A stretch of DNA of 64,000 bases from Rhynchopus sp. YZ270_cl-10 (taxonomy: Eukaryota; Euglenozoa; Diplonemea; Diplonemida; Diplonemidae), in assembly GCA_964035575.1 (NCBI GenBank), contig OZ037914.1:692176-756175 (forward strand). Reading direction: 5' to 3'. Below the pieces are notes generated by a model. The model was not told where the DNA came from and ran no database searches. It saw only the letters and a list, made by a program, of their open reading frames with translations. The translations under genes and the position numbers were made by a program. This document shows, piece after piece, positions 1-9,919 of the stretch (position 1 is its first letter; every line of letters starts with the position of its first letter).

Positions 1-799
1 TTTCGCAAAAGTCTTAGCAGACCTGCTTGTGCCGTTTCACCAACGCTGCAGGATAGGCCACACTTCGCATGTTTTTTTGTTACATTTTTACCCACAAACG
101 TTGACGGTTCCTTTTTGTGAGCCATGTATAAAAAAAATGAAGAAATACTATTTCGCAAAAGAAAACCTACATCTGTCACTATTTTGATGTGGAAACTCAG
201 CAAAGATAATACTTTACGACATCATGATAGTTGCAGCAGTGTACGATGTTACTTGGATTTCGCGAAACCGACAAAAAGCAAAAGCCCTCTCCGTCCCACA
301 TTTTCTGTTCCATTTCTGATGTTTTACGTGTCGTAAAATGTGCACAACCTGTAACCAAACAAACCAAAGGAAACATCGACCATCGATTGGGTTTGGAGGC
401 ATCCGCATTCTGTGATGCACAGCTCCACGCTGGATGTTGTCGTAAAGCAAAGCACGCAGGCCTGCCTGCTGCGTTACACATATTCTATGTCGCTCGCGAT
501 GCCCTGTGCTGGGCTGCAACCTTCGCGAGTCTCAACGGCTAAACCATGTGTCACACAGTTCTTCACCGTCTGAACATCAACCAGACAGAAACATGATGAT
601 ATTTGCACATTTTCATTCTTTGTAGGTTGGGACAACTGACTCCCCTTGTGGGACGTGCAGATGCTGCATCAGGATAAAAACATTACCACCTGAACACCTC
701 CACACACCACAACACAACACAACACAAAGGCGGTCCTAGCTAGTGGAAGCCACCCTCGACCTCTGTGGGGCTTTACCACCCGTTCCGATCTTGCCAAGA
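1..799. repeat. Duplicated gene-flank segment, copy 1
   Basis: Nearly the same sequence recurs at 30277-31355 in the same orientation. There it begins about 365 bp downstream of a cathepsin stop codon and ends about 355 bp upstream of a DJ-1-class gene. Here it ends about 155 bp before the SAMHD1-like start. By analogy, another cathepsin copy may lie just left of this window; that is inference. Copy 1 lacks about 289 bp present in copy 2, at a point where copy 2 carries an 11-bp direct repeat (ACATGATGATA). Short reading frames in it are unlikely to be genes. Confidence 0.9.
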
Positions 800-955
800 A
801 TACTACCTATTGCAATCACCTGGACTCCCACATTCCCTTTGTCACATGCTGGTCACATACATTGTATTCTGTATAGAGACTTCACAGCACCTGACCCCCA
901 TGTACCCACCTCACCTCCCGTCACACCTCCTCACATCCCCTCCCGAACAGGCAAG

Positions 956-2374
956 ATGCAGTCACCTTTCACGCCAAGATGCCACCAGGCGCCGGTCAGG
1001 AAGCCTAAGGTGATTGTGGACCCTATCCACGGGCATATGGAGTTCCCGCCGATGCTTGTGTCCATCATCGACACGCTGTACTTCCAACGCCTGCGGGAGC
1101 TGAAGCAGCTGGGGTGCGCAGACTGGGTGTTCCCCGGGGCGGTGCACACCCGCTTCATCCATTCCCTGGGCGTCGCGCACCTGGCGAACAACGTGATGCA
1201 GCGCCTCAAGATCAACAACCCGCATCTCGAGATCACCGAGCGCGACTGCATGCTTGTGTCTATGGCGGGGCTGTGTCACGACCTAGGCCACGGCCCCTTT
1301 TCACATGGCTTCGAACGCGTTGTGCAGATCGCCTTAGAAGAAGAACGCGAAAAGGCAGCAGACGACCCAATCAAACAACAGAAGATACCCGACTCCTGGC
1401 ACCACGAGCAGGCATCAGAGCTCTTATTCCAAGCCTCCGTTGAGGAGAGCGGGTTGGACATTAGCAGTGAAGAGGTGGAGTTTGTGAAGGCGATGATCCG
1501 GGGTGTCGGTGAAGATGAGAAACGTCCGATGGACAAACCTCTGTTCTTCTTCCAGGTGGTGGCCAACAAGCAGACCGGCATGGACGTGGACAAATACGAC
1601 TACCTGCTGAGGGATGCGATGTGCTGTGGTGCAAAGATTGCCTTTGACATCTCCCGCCTTCTCCGCCCTGAGGTTCGACGCAATGAGAACGGCAACCTGG
1701 TGCTTGCGTACTACAGAAAAGAGGAGTGGATGATTCACCAGCTCTTCAGGTCCCGCTTTGATATGCACCACCAGATCTATGGGCATTCCGTTGTGGTAGC
1801 GTTCACGCGAATGTTTGAAGAGGTGCTACTCCTTGCAAAAGACTGGCTTCGTGTGACAGAGGCGATCACCACACCAAAGCTGTATCTGTATCTTACAGAC
1901 GCTGTGATACAGCGTATCGAATCGTTGGACATCAACAGCCCGCCGAAGGGGTTCACAGAGGGGTCTTTGAGGAAGACGCAGAAGTTGATACAAAGGATTA
2001 AGCAGCGTGATCTGTACACATCTATTCTGCACGATATGACATTGAAGTTGGATGCAGAAAAGACGGGGAAATACTTTGTGGAGCAGGAGCTGGTGAAACG
2101 GCTTGTGGAGGCGAAGCCGGAGCTGGCGGAGTTTACGATGGATTTTATTGTTGTCGTGGCGGACAGAGACTTCACAAGGGGTGAGCAGAACCCACTCCTC
2201 CACGTACCCTTCTACTCTGACCGTGGTGGGGACAGCAGGGTCACATACCTCACCAACGAGGACCTAGAGAATAGCACACAGCCTGCACGCTTCTGGGAGC
2301 GCTTTGTCCGCGTCTACATTAAGGATAGACGCGCAGACTATGCCGGTCATTTGGTATGCACAACACCCTTTTAA
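956..2374 (+). CDS. SAMHD1: SAMHD1-like HD-domain dNTP triphosphohydrolase
   Basis: Predicted 472-residue HD-superfamily protein of the SAMHD1 type, which hydrolyses dNTPs to deoxynucleosides and triphosphate. Seen: an HTRFIHS stretch with His69, LCHDLGHGPFSH with His108-Asp109 and the following active-site histidines near 112 and 117, and the diagnostic GMDVDKYDYLLRD, whose first Asps fit the fourth metal ligand. Human SAMHD1 has an N-terminal SAM domain; this protein starts directly before the HD core and has none. The frame stays open upstream to a GTG at 743, but that part is CA/C-rich leader-like sequence, partly in the duplicated flank, so ATG 956 was chosen. Single exon. The C-terminal part after about residue 330 is shorter than the human protein. 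Function is confident at family level; allosteric control is unknown. Confidence 0.9.
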   Translation: MQSPFTPRCHQAPVRKPKVIVDPIHGHMEFPPMLVSIIDTLYFQRLRELKQLGCADWVFPGAVHTRFIHSLGVAHLANNVMQRLKINNPHLEITERDCMLVSMAGLCHDLGHGPFSHGFERVVQIALEEEREKAADDPIKQQKIPDSWHHEQASELLFQASVEESGLDISSEEVEFVKAMIRGVGEDEKRPMDKPLFFFQVVANKQTGMDVDKYDYLLRDAMCCGAKIAFDISRLLRPEVRRNENGNLVLAYYRKEEWMIHQLFRSRFDMHHQIYGHSVVVAFTRMFEEVLLLAKDWLRVTEAITTPKLYLYLTDAVIQRIESLDINSPPKGFTEGSLRKTQKLIQRIKQRDLYTSILHDMTLKLDAEKTGKYFVEQELVKRLVEAKPELAEFTMDFIVVVADRDFTRGEQNPLLHVPFYSDRGGDSRVTYLTNEDLENSTQPARFWERFVRVYIKDRRADYAGHLVCTTPF

Positions 2375-2452
2375 AAGGAATCTTCTTCCAGGTCATCTAG
2401 GGGACTCTAAAAAACCTTTACCGGATGAGGTTCCGAACACAGAAAAAAATCA

Positions 2453-2659
2453 TTTTTTTGATAAAACAACTTGTTGTCAATTCTAAAAAGATTGGAGGCA
2501 GCGCTGCAGGGCAAACAAAACGGATTGAAAAAAACAGAAGCTTGCTTGTTTTCTTTGAGTACTCAATTAACCACAACAACCGTACTTCAGTTGAACACAT
2601 TTTTTCACCTTTTTGTTTTCCCGGCTTTGAGTGCACAAACAAAAGACCCGATCTTTTTT
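2453..2659. repeat. 207-bp dispersed repeat, copy 1
   Basis: The reverse complement occurs at 15310-15516 with only a few substitutions visible by eye, so the duplication looks recent. Frames of 60 to 120 residues on both strands simply mirror the repeat and are not taken as genes. Here it lies just 3' of the SAMHD1-like gene; the other copy lies inside a TIR-bounded element (14984-15980). Confidence 0.85.
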
Positions 2660-2842
2660 TAAACCATCCCCTACAGAACGAGCTTTTAGTGAAAGCATTC
2701 CACCTCTTGAAACGCACTGATAATGGCCCGTTGTGTCCGACCCCGGTTGTTCCGGATAAGGTATGGGGTTGCAGATGCACAACATAACACATTTTTGCGA
2801 CGCATTTTTACAACACATCAGGTAATCAGCACCCCCGAGAAG

Positions 2843-3058
2843 ATGTCTCAGGAGTACGAACAACGCATCTCTGAAGGGGGAAGTGACTTTGGTGGGGGTG
2901 TTGGTGGTGAGTTCCACTCACAGTCGAGTCTGCGCCACAGTGGTGCCAAGAAGCGGCAGCTCTTTTCAGAAGGAGGTGACGACGACTATCAAGAGGATGA
3001 GCAGCTCCTCGCCTCCTCTGTTGTCAAGAAAATGCGGTTCTCGATTCCAGACAATTAA
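2843..3058 (+). CDS. Small acidic hypothetical protein
   Basis: A 71-residue frame starting at ATG 2843, rich in Gly, Ser, Asp and Glu, with a basic KKR patch near residue 36 and a C-terminal KKMRFSIPDN. Base composition is coding-like (balanced, G/A-rich) compared with the T-tract DNA on both sides, and ATG is preceded by a C/A-rich leader like those of neighbouring genes. The frame is open upstream to an ATG at 2723, but that part looks like leader. I do not recognise a family. It could be a complete small protein or an exon of a spliced gene; a GTATGG at 2760 and CATCAG near 2820 leave an upstream exon possible. Confidence 0.5.
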   Translation: MSQEYEQRISEGGSDFGGGVGGEFHSQSSLRHSGAKKRQLFSEGGDDDYQEDEQLLASSVVKKMRFSIPDN

Positions 3059-3618
3059 TCTCACCTCTTCTGTGCACCAATTTGTTAATTGGGTAGTAGT
3101 ACCATCCAATCAATGCAAGACTACCCCCAATTTTTTCATAAAAAGCTGCGAAGGCTTCAGTACGAATGACGTCTATAGTAGTACAAAAAGGCTTTGACCA
3201 ACATTAAGTACAGATCCTAGCCTAGAGTGGGTTCTTAGGCGATGGTTGGCAACAAAAAAAATAACGAAACACAACGGCAAAGCTGTGGGCATTTTAACGA
3301 TGTTCCTGAGGATGAGGAAAGGGAAGGAAGTGAAGGTTCCGCCGAGGGTCTACTAGGTCTGTGTATTTCCACACAGATTTTGGCTTTGTGGGAAAAAAGG
3401 AACCGTAATGGAGGGAGGGCATCGTATGCTCAGTTCATCGATAATATTTTTTTTGAATATACGAGAATCGTCATATAAAAATAAAACTCTGTTTTTTAGA
3501 TAGTGCTTGCCGAATTACTCCCCAGATTCATTCACTCAGGGACACTAATTCGAGAGATCAACGAAAAAACTTTCTCTCTTTTTTTCCTTGTTTTCGTTTC
3601 TTTTTACTGAATATCTAT

Positions 3619-4242
3619 CTGGGTCGGTGCCAAAACCCCCCCCTCCCCCTAATTTCACTACGATTTTTGATTTTTTTTTATTTCTGTTGGGAGGCTATGA
3701 GAGGCCCAGGCACATGTACAAGGGGGGTTTGGGGGGTCTGGGGGACGTTTTGGGGTCTGGGGGGTGTTTTGGGGTCTTTTTTATGATATGCGACGCTTTT
3801 TTGGACATGTATGTGTATTGTGGCCTGTATTGCCACAGTTCGTACACGTTCTTTGTGAAACTGAACAAACTGAAGTAACAAAATCCCGCTTTCTCTTAGC
3901 CATGCGGTGAAGGGCGTCTTTTCCGATCCCCCGACATGACCAGTCCCCACGGACGCATTTATCTATACCTTCAAGGTAAGTGTTGAGTCCAACCCTGGGC
4001 ATTCTTTATGTGTCTATCTGTTCTGGGGTTGTAAGGCATGGGGAGTAAAAAATAGCCTAAAAACACAAAAAAATACCCCCAAAAAAGTGTATTTTTCCCC
4101 AATAGCCCCCAAAACCCGCCGGAAAATGGTTTTGGGGGTGGTTCTGGCAGTTTTCGGCGCTTATTTCTGGTAAAACCTGGTACAACCTCAAAAAATCGTA
4201 GTGAAATTAGGGGGAGGGGGGGTTTTTGGCATCTACCCATCT
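3619..4242. mobile_element. Degraded DNA transposon with about 50-bp TIRs
   Basis: Inverted arms at about 3619-3667 and 4192-4241 match almost base for base across a C-rich block and the motif AATTTCACTACGATTTTT; the outer ends (GGGTCGGTGCC against GGGTAGATGCC) are more diverged. The interior is G-rich on one side and carries a minus-strand transposase-like C-terminus (3781-4002). No clear target-site duplication was found. Reading: a deletion derivative of a TIR transposon. Confidence 0.7.
3781..4002 (-). pseudogene. Transposase C-terminal zinc-knuckle remnant
   Basis: The minus-strand frame ends in a CCHC knuckle with exact spacing CX2CX4HX4C (CTNCGNTGHNTHTC), followed by PKKRRIS and a stop. 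A CxxCGxxGHNxxTC knuckle at the very C-terminus is typical of several DNA transposase groups, for example MULE-like, and of some retroelement proteins. It sits inside the TIRs of 3619-4242, so a transposase tail is the simplest reading. The catalytic region is missing, so the superfamily cannot be fixed. Confidence 0.5.
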
Positions 4243-5010
4243 AAAAAAGGAAGAGTTTTATTTTCTCAGATCAGTTTACTTTTCCGCGGAAAATGGTGTG
4301 GGCTGAATGGGTGGGGGCACAAAAAGTGCGAATCAGCCCTCGAATTTTGTTGTGCATGAGGGAAAACTTTTCGTGCGCAGGAAGTGCGAATCACCCTCCC
4401 CTTCAGCCACACCTGAAAGCGGGGTTTTTTTTCCTTCTCCCATGCAGGGAAAATCATTTGTAGAAACACTATTTGCGTCCGTAGAGACGTTCTTGGCTTA
4501 CTTTTTTGAACAGGGGAAAAACAAAACAAAACAAAATATCAGGAAAATAGCTCTGCAGAGTTACGACATTGTACCATCAATCTAACGGGAGTGGAATGAA
4601 TGCCCGAGTGTATCGCAAAGGACGTCGTCCTTTGGAAATGTTCAGCTATTTTTGGAGAAAAAAAAAGTTGCATTTTTTTTTTTCCACTTTTCCAACCCGC
4701 TTGAAGATATGCGCGCTTGAGCAGCACATTCATCTTTCAAGCTTCTCCCCGAAAAAGGGGAACAGGAGAGGTGATGTAGTTTTCTTTTCCCCCCATGCAT
4801 GAGCATGAGCACGACCGAGCTGTGTTTTTAGTACTCTTTTCTTTCTGGTCTTGACAAACTATTTCTCTTTTTCTTTTTCTTCGCACTGCATACACCCTTT
4901 TTGCGCAAAAAAAAAAAAAAAGGCTTCATCTGCACAACACGATACCAATAAAGAAACACAAATCCCCTCCCCGAGCCTCCCCCTCCACACGAGGTTCTTC
5001 TGTCTCATCT

Positions 5011-5090
5011 AGGTGGCTAAGCACTCTGCTTGGGCCATCTTGCCATTTGGCAAGGTGACCCAAGCACAGAGAGGCTTAGGTTCATCTTAT
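5011..5090 (+). repeat. Family A hairpins, two copies in tandem
   Basis: The first copy (5011-5042) has outer arms AGGTGG and CCATCT, a paired change from the usual AGGTGA and TCATCT. The second (5052-5090) has outer arms AAGGTGA/TCATCTT and inner arms CCAAGC/GCTTAG. The tail runs TATAAACTTCTTG into a T-rich stretch. Confidence 0.8.
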
Positions 5091-5450
5091 AAACTTCTTG
5101 TTTTGTGTTGTTCCTTCTATAGAAGAGAGTATTTGATGACGCAAAGAGAGTTCGCATTGTATCTTTGAACCAGTCTTTTCTTTTTTTTTTTTTGGCGATT
5201 TTGACGTTTGAGGTACATAGCCTACCAACTCTAGCTCCCCTGCGGGTTTTTTTTTGGGGAAAAATAGCAATAAATGGGTCTTTTTGTTTGCACGAGATAG
5301 AGACCTCGAGACCAGGCATATATTTCGATATTTCTCAGGGTGCTATCTGCACCCTGCTTTTTTGTCAATGTGTATTGGTGTCAGTAACTACGGCCTGAAC
5401 CAAATTTTGGGAATCTGCCCAATTATTTTGATGCGTATTTACGCAAAGTT

Positions 5451-5524
5451 CACCTGATTTTTACCCCGCGTATAGGCGCATATACGGTCCAAAACGCGCC
5501 AATACGAGGGGTAAAAATCAGATG
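5451..5524. repeat. Fold-back element, about 30-bp arms
   Basis: Arms CTGATTTTTACCCC with CGTAT and the reverse complement enclose a short spacer with TATACGGTCC. It is probably a small fold-back element. No other copy was noticed. Confidence 0.7.
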
Positions 5525-5844
5525 GAAAAATACAGGAATTGAAAATAGGATTTCTCTCTCTCTCGCAACAACGTCTTGTACAAGGAATATGGTGATATTC
5601 AACTCTAAGTCGATTCAGTGGTGATCTATCCTTGTCATCCGTCTCGCACTGTCATGCCCTCTTAGAACAACTAAACACTCCTTGCACCAACCAGCTGGGT
5701 GATGTGTGATCCCCTTTCCCCCCTCCCTCAGCCCCCTCAGCCCCCATAGTTAGATTATTATTCATTTTGCCTTAAATATGCTACACCCCCTTTAAAAAAA
5801 AAGACTTTCCCCCCTTTTTTATACCTACAAAGCGTAGCTTTACT

Positions 5845-5899
5845 GGTGCTCCGGGAGGGGTCGATATTGACAGGTCGTTGACCGACTTCCGAAAGCACC
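5845..5899. repeat. GGTGCT/AGCACC inverted-repeat element (family L)
   Basis: Ends GGTGCTCCGG and CCGAAAGCACC enclose the core CGATATTGACAGGTCG. The same core occurs in reverse at 37714-37826 and in diverged form at 50259-50317, which supports a small dispersed element. Confidence 0.7.
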
Positions 5900-6065
5900 C
5901 TCTACCCAAAAAAGTTACCCCCACAACCAACCCCACAGAGCCCCTCCTACACAACAACACAACACAACACAACCCCCTTCTCTTCTAGGTGATTCCTCAC
6001 TCACGAAAAAAAAAAAAACGATCATCTTCCAACCTTAATTCCCCCCTCTTTCCTCCCCCCTTTCG

Positions 6066-6937
6066 ATGAGTGTGAGAAAGAGTAATAGTGAGATTCTGAG
6101 GGGAAGGTTGTTGAAGCACTTGGCGCAGGATGTGTGGGCACGCATCGGGCCAAGCAAGCATGGTGTCGGTGTGATAGCGATCCGCAACATTGCGAGCGGG
6201 CAGATCGTGGACCGGGTGCCTGGGGAGGTACTACCGCAGGCACAACGACGCATGGTACACAGCACCCGAATCAGCGAGGAGGAGATGTCGTCTCTCCCAG
6301 ACGAGGTACGCAGCTACGTGGACGAGCTGTATGTCTGCAGTGACAACAGCGTGGACATGTGCAGTCTAGGGATGAACAGCTTCATCGGTCTCTCCCACTT
6401 CATCAACCACTCCGACACACCAAACGTCATCTTCGCAAACTCACCAGAAAGCGACGAAACGGACGTAGGGTTCAACATGAAGGTGCAGACCATCTGCGAC
6501 ATCGCAAAGGGGGAGGAGGTATGTAGGGACTCCATATGGATAGGGGTTTTTTGGGCATCATTTTAACAAAAAAAAATGGAAGATTTTTTTCCATCACCTT
6601 CCATAGGCCTACATTGTGTATAAACCCTCCAATGACGAAAGCTTCGGCGATTTTTGTCGTGAAACGTATCTTAACACTGTTGTGGTATATGTACGACGTA
6701 AATTCACATAATTTCATCTCTTGGGTTGATCCAGCCCCGGTACACCCCCGGTGTACCAAGGTATACTGTTTACGAGAGGGCTGTTGTATTTCAAGTTTTT
6801 TTTTGTCACGCAACATAAAAATACAGCTTGTCGCAGACTACGGTGTGTACCTAACAAAGGAGGAGCTGAGCCGTCTCCCAGGGATGGAAGGTGTGGTCGC
6901 GAATGTGCGCAGCAGCAGCCCCATGGAAGAGGATTAA
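6066..6937 (+). CDS. SET-domain protein (two exons)
   Basis: Exons 6066-6518 and 6827-6937 join in phase to give 187 residues. SET-domain landmarks are seen in order: SKHGVGVIAIRNIASG near residue 35, the SHFINHSDTPNV core (NHS) near 114, and KGEELVADYG across the splice junction, matching the GEExxxDYG motif that closes SET domains. The splice is supported by GTATGT at the donor, ATACAG at the acceptor, and restoration of this motif. SET proteins usually methylate lysines on histones or other proteins, using S-adenosylmethionine. There is no pre-SET, post-SET or accessory domain, so the substrate is unknown. The frame ends at the TAA at 6935-6937 with an acidic SPMEED tail. Confidence 0.88.
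6519..6826 (+). other. Spliceosomal intron of the SET gene, carrying a family B hairpin
   Basis: Donor GTATGTAGGG and acceptor AATACAG. The intron contains a full family B unit at 6736-6795. At 308 bp it is much longer than the 52-bp and 73-bp introns of the golgin gene, so the hairpin unit is plausibly an insertion. Confidence 0.85.
6736..6795 (+). repeat. Family B hairpin (in SET intron)
   Basis: A perfect upper hairpin (GGTACACC, CCC, GGTGTACC) is followed by the GTATAC to GTATTT stem with the loop TTTACGAGAGGGC. Confidence 0.8.
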
Positions 6938-7397
6938 GCACTGTGCTGGCAGCCTCATAGCCTATGATGAGATCAGAGCACACCACAGCCATAGTCCCGC
7001 TACCTCGGCCTGAAGAAAGAGAGGGTCTCAAGGCAGCCTTATGCACAAAGCCTACGGAGGGAAAGTAGTACATGCATTAACCCGTCCAGAGAGTATAAAA
7101 GAGCACCCTTGGTTTCATTGATCTGTTTTGATGATTGGTGTTGTTTTTCATGTGAGTTCCGTTGTGTGTTTGGGGGTTTGGGTGGGAAGGGGGTGGGTGG
7201 TACTTCTCAAAAAAGAACCGAGTAAAGTAAAATAAAACAGTCATCTTTTTATTTTTGCGTTGAACGCAAAATATAGCCTTTGTAATCATTGTCTCGGCAG
7301 TCAGTATATTTTTTTGCATTGTGTTTTAAAGTGCCTCATACCTTTTGTGTGAGAATTAGAGACTCATCCGTGGTGTTTTGCACTTCATCAACTCCAC

Positions 7398-7432
7398 TAA
7401 GGTACACTGTCACGAGAGGGCTTTGTATGTCA
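7398..7432 (+). repeat. Family B hairpin, short copy
   Basis: Only the lower stem is kept: AGGTACACTGTCACGAGAGG then GCTTTGTATGTCAG. Confidence 0.65.
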
Positions 7433-7983
7433 GATTCACTTTCGTTTGTATTGGATCAAAAATAATCTGTAGAAAATCCTCACTTCGATAGAGGGACGAT
7501 ATGTCCTCAAACAAAAAGAAGTCTTTTTTTTTTTTTTGCACTGTTAGGTGCAATTGGCGGGAAAAAACGAAAGAAATTCATTAAAACATCCTAGCCTTTA
7601 AAGGCAACCTTTGTTTTTACTTTACTTGATGACACAAAACCATTTGCCGTCTATGGCTATGATGATGGTGTCTATACTCCCAAAAAGAAAAAAAAGGCGA
7701 GATATTGTTTTCATTCTTGATTACCCCTTTCCCCTAGTTAAATACCGGATTTCTGCAATATTTTTTTCGTAGTGAAAAACTGTTTTATGTGGCAGCTACA
7801 CTACACTCACATAATTATCAGAATTTTTTGAATTTGTGGCGGCTGGGTAATCTGCTTCGAACCCACCAACTAACGCTCGTCCCAACCGGGCCTTACATCA
7901 CACAGGATTCATGCCCCTGTGTTCGCAATGATCCTCGTTCATCGGGTTGATGAGTGGAAGCGGGAGTAGCATATATCAGATGG

Positions 7984-8062
7984 TAAAACCACGAAATGGG
8001 TCTACCCCGGTACAGCCGGTCATTGTACCAAATACACTGGCACGAGAGGGCTTTGTATTTCA
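7984..8062 (+). repeat. Family B hairpin, long copy
   Basis: Begins with CCACGAAATGGG, then GGTACA pairing with TGTACC, then the perfect stem AAATACA/TGTATTT around CTGGCACGAGAGGGCT. This is the clearest family B stem in the window. Confidence 0.85.
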
Positions 8063-8323
8063 GCTCTCACATTTATTTGCCCCCCCAAAAAAAAAACCCC
8101 CACACACCACCACACCACAAACCCAGAGTGCTCCCCACCACAACAAAGCACTACACACCTACACAAAAAACACACAACACATTTGTGTTATTTTACACCC
8201 ACATCACTCCACATAACCTCTCCCTCTCTTCCCCCCCTTCCCCCCTCCCCTCGCTTCCTCCCCCCCGCTTCTATTGAAGCCCTCTTTTTTTATTTTTTTT
8301 TCTCCCTCTCTTTCCTTCAGAAG

Positions 8324-9277
8324 ATGCAGGGAGGTGAGGGTGTGAGGCATAGGCTGATTGGAGAGGGTGCGTTTGCGACAGTGAGATATTTTGCGAAGAA
8401 CCAGAGTACGGGGAAGGAGTATGTGATGAAGGTGGGGAAGGATGAGGCGAGTCGGGCAGCGCTTGCAGTCGAGCGCCGTCTTCTGCTCTCCTTGAGCCAC
8501 CGCAACGTCGTGAAGGCAGTGCCCTGCGACATGCCGCGCTACAAAGACAACCTCGTCATGGAAAAAATGTACTGCGACCTTCACCACTACATCAACACCC
8601 GCGCCAGAACCGGCTCCTTCATCCCCGAAACAGTTCTCCGCACCATCATGGGCGAAGTGCTTTCCGGCCTCTCCTACCTCCACTCGCATGGTATTGCGCA
8701 CCGTGATATCAAACCAGAGAACATCCTTCTCGGCACCAAATCCACTGAAGTTGTCCTTTGCGACTTCGGAACTGCGCTGCAATTTGGAAAGACCACCAGA
8801 GATTATAACATCTGTGGCACCGCTCTGTATCAGGCCCCGGAGCTGCTGGATTTGGATGTGTTGAGGAATGGGAGGGTGGGGGAGATGATTGCGATGCCCG
8901 ATATGTTTAGTGTTGGGGTGGCGATGTTGGTGTCACACACTGCGAGTCTTCCCCCGCATCAGAGCGAACACCGCCAAAGCGAGAGGGTTGCGTTGATGCT
9001 GAAGCAGTGCAGACGCCAAGTACCAGAACCCCGCCTCATCTTCGACGACGCCTCCTCAACAGAAGACGGTGAAGACGGTTCGCTCTCCTCCTCCTGCGAG
9101 GAGGGAGGGGCGGAGGTGGAGAAGGTGGAGGGGGGTGCGGGTGGTGCAAAGGGTCCGCTTCTCTCAGAGCCTGCGTTCGAAGTGTTGAAAGGGCTGTTGA
9201 AGGTGGACCCGGCAGAGCGGTTAAGCGCCTCCCAAGCGCTGCAGTTGAGCTGGTTTCAAACACCTCAGTTGAAATGA
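8324..9277 (+). CDS. Serine/threonine protein kinase
   Basis: A 317-residue single-domain kinase. Glycine loop GEGAFATV (residues 13-20), VMK lysine 36, a helix-C glutamate probably at 50, HRDIKPEN with the catalytic Asp at 128, DFG at 147-149, and QAPE closing the activation segment near 170. All catalytic residues are present, so activity is expected. The subdomain IX motif reads DMFSVGVAML instead of the common DxWSxGV. Residues 235-280 are an acidic Ser/Glu/Gly-rich insertion before the last helices. The frame is open further upstream, but the start at ATG 8324 puts the glycine loop at the expected distance and removes a pyrimidine-rich leader. I cannot assign it to a named kinase family. 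Confidence 0.88.
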   Translation: MQGGEGVRHRLIGEGAFATVRYFAKNQSTGKEYVMKVGKDEASRAALAVERRLLLSLSHRNVVKAVPCDMPRYKDNLVMEKMYCDLHHYINTRARTGSFIPETVLRTIMGEVLSGLSYLHSHGIAHRDIKPENILLGTKSTEVVLCDFGTALQFGKTTRDYNICGTALYQAPELLDLDVLRNGRVGEMIAMPDMFSVGVAMLVSHTASLPPHQSEHRQSERVALMLKQCRRQVPEPRLIFDDASSTEDGEDGSLSSSCEEGGAEVEKVEGGAGGAKGPLLSEPAFEVLKGLLKVDPAERLSASQALQLSWFQTPQLK

Positions 9278-9387
9278 ATGCGTTGAAAATATGGGGGGAA
9301 AAATGGGGATTTTTTGGGAGGGGGGTTTTGAAAACCCCCAGAGAAGTGACTCTCGTGTCAGCTGAAAGAACGGTGCGTTTTTTTTGT

Positions 9388-9416
9388 GTGCTTGCGTCCC
9401 AGAGGCGTTTTTGCAC
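9388..9416 (+). repeat. Family C hairpin
   Basis: GTGC/GCAC ends around TTGCGTCCCAGAGGCG, with the tail TATCAACTTCGC into a T-run. Confidence 0.7.
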
Positions 9417-9611
9417 TATCAACTTCGCTTTTTTTTTAGGTGATTTGTCAGAGAGGCTTAGGTATATCTGAGGTTTAAAAAAACCTCGGATTTTTTTTGA
9501 AATATGGTGAAAATGGAAACAAAAAAAAATGTATTTTGAGTGAACACACAACAGAAGAAAAGAGGGGAGGAGAGGAGGGAGGGGGTGACAGGGTAGGGTA
9601 AGCAAAAAAAA

Positions 9612-9670
9612 TATAGTGGAGCTCATCCTCGGGGGGGTGCCTACACTAATACAAACCAAATTTTTCAAAA
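9612..9670 (+). repeat. Family D hairpin
   Basis: TATAGTGG and CTACACTA pair. The middle is CATCCTCGGGGGGGTG, with a G-run expansion. The tail is ACCAAATTTTTCAAAA. Confidence 0.8.
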
Positions 9671-9919
9671 AAAAATTGGAAAAGAGGACGCAGGAAAACC
9701 TCCCTGCCGTCCGTAGTATTAATATGTGGACTTATTTTTGGTTTTTTTTTTTCCCCCTCTCGAATGGTTTGTTGGGAATGGGGAAGGGGGAGAGGAAATT
9801 GAGAGGGTGGAAGGAGTGTTTGCTAATTATAAACCCCTGCTACTTCTCATTTTATTGTCCTTCCCCCTTTTTTCTCCCGATAAAACTTTTGCTGAAGGGG
9901 GGGGGGGGGGGGAAAGGCA

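Larger units (their letters stand above)
3059..6065. other. Intergenic, T-rich, with hairpins and a degraded transposon
   Basis: No convincing gene. It holds a stem with arms GGGTAGT/ACTACCC (about 3089-3134), the TIR element 3619-4242, a family E motif ending CATCTTTCAA (4701-4740), paired family A hairpins (5011-5090), a fold-back (5451-5524) and a GGTGCT element (5845-5899). The frame 3242-3478 (78 residues) has weak coding character and was not accepted. The stretch 4245-4700 shows nothing I can name. Confidence 0.6.
6938..8323. other. Intergenic with family B repeats and a C/A-rich leader
   Basis: No gene recognised. It holds family B copies at 7398-7432 and 7984-8062. From about 8093 a long C/A-rich then C/T-rich tract leads to the kinase ATG at 8324; such leaders recur before several genes here. 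A TTTCCTTCAG just before the ATG could be a splice acceptor. 7850-7945 has tRNA-like words but does not fold as a tRNA. Confidence 0.5.

Noticed and set aside
743-955. N-terminal extension of the SAMHD1-like frame from GTG
   Set aside because: Partly in duplicated non-coding flank, C/A-rich like other leaders, non-ATG start, and not seen in the family.
2425-2787. 120-residue frame after the SAMHD1-like gene
   Set aside because: Overlaps the 207-bp dispersed repeat, and the same sequence inverted elsewhere gives equal frames on the other strand.
3242-3478. 78-residue frame
   Set aside because: Plausible Glu-rich start but ends in A/T-rich sequence, with no leader signal and no recognisable motif.
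7850-7945. Possible tRNA (TTCGAACCC and TTAGTTGGT words on opposite reading)
   Set aside because: No cloverleaf with acceptor and anticodon stems could be drawn.
9036-9668. 210-residue minus-strand frame
   Set aside because: Its C-terminal half is antisense to the acidic insert of the kinase and the rest is low complexity.
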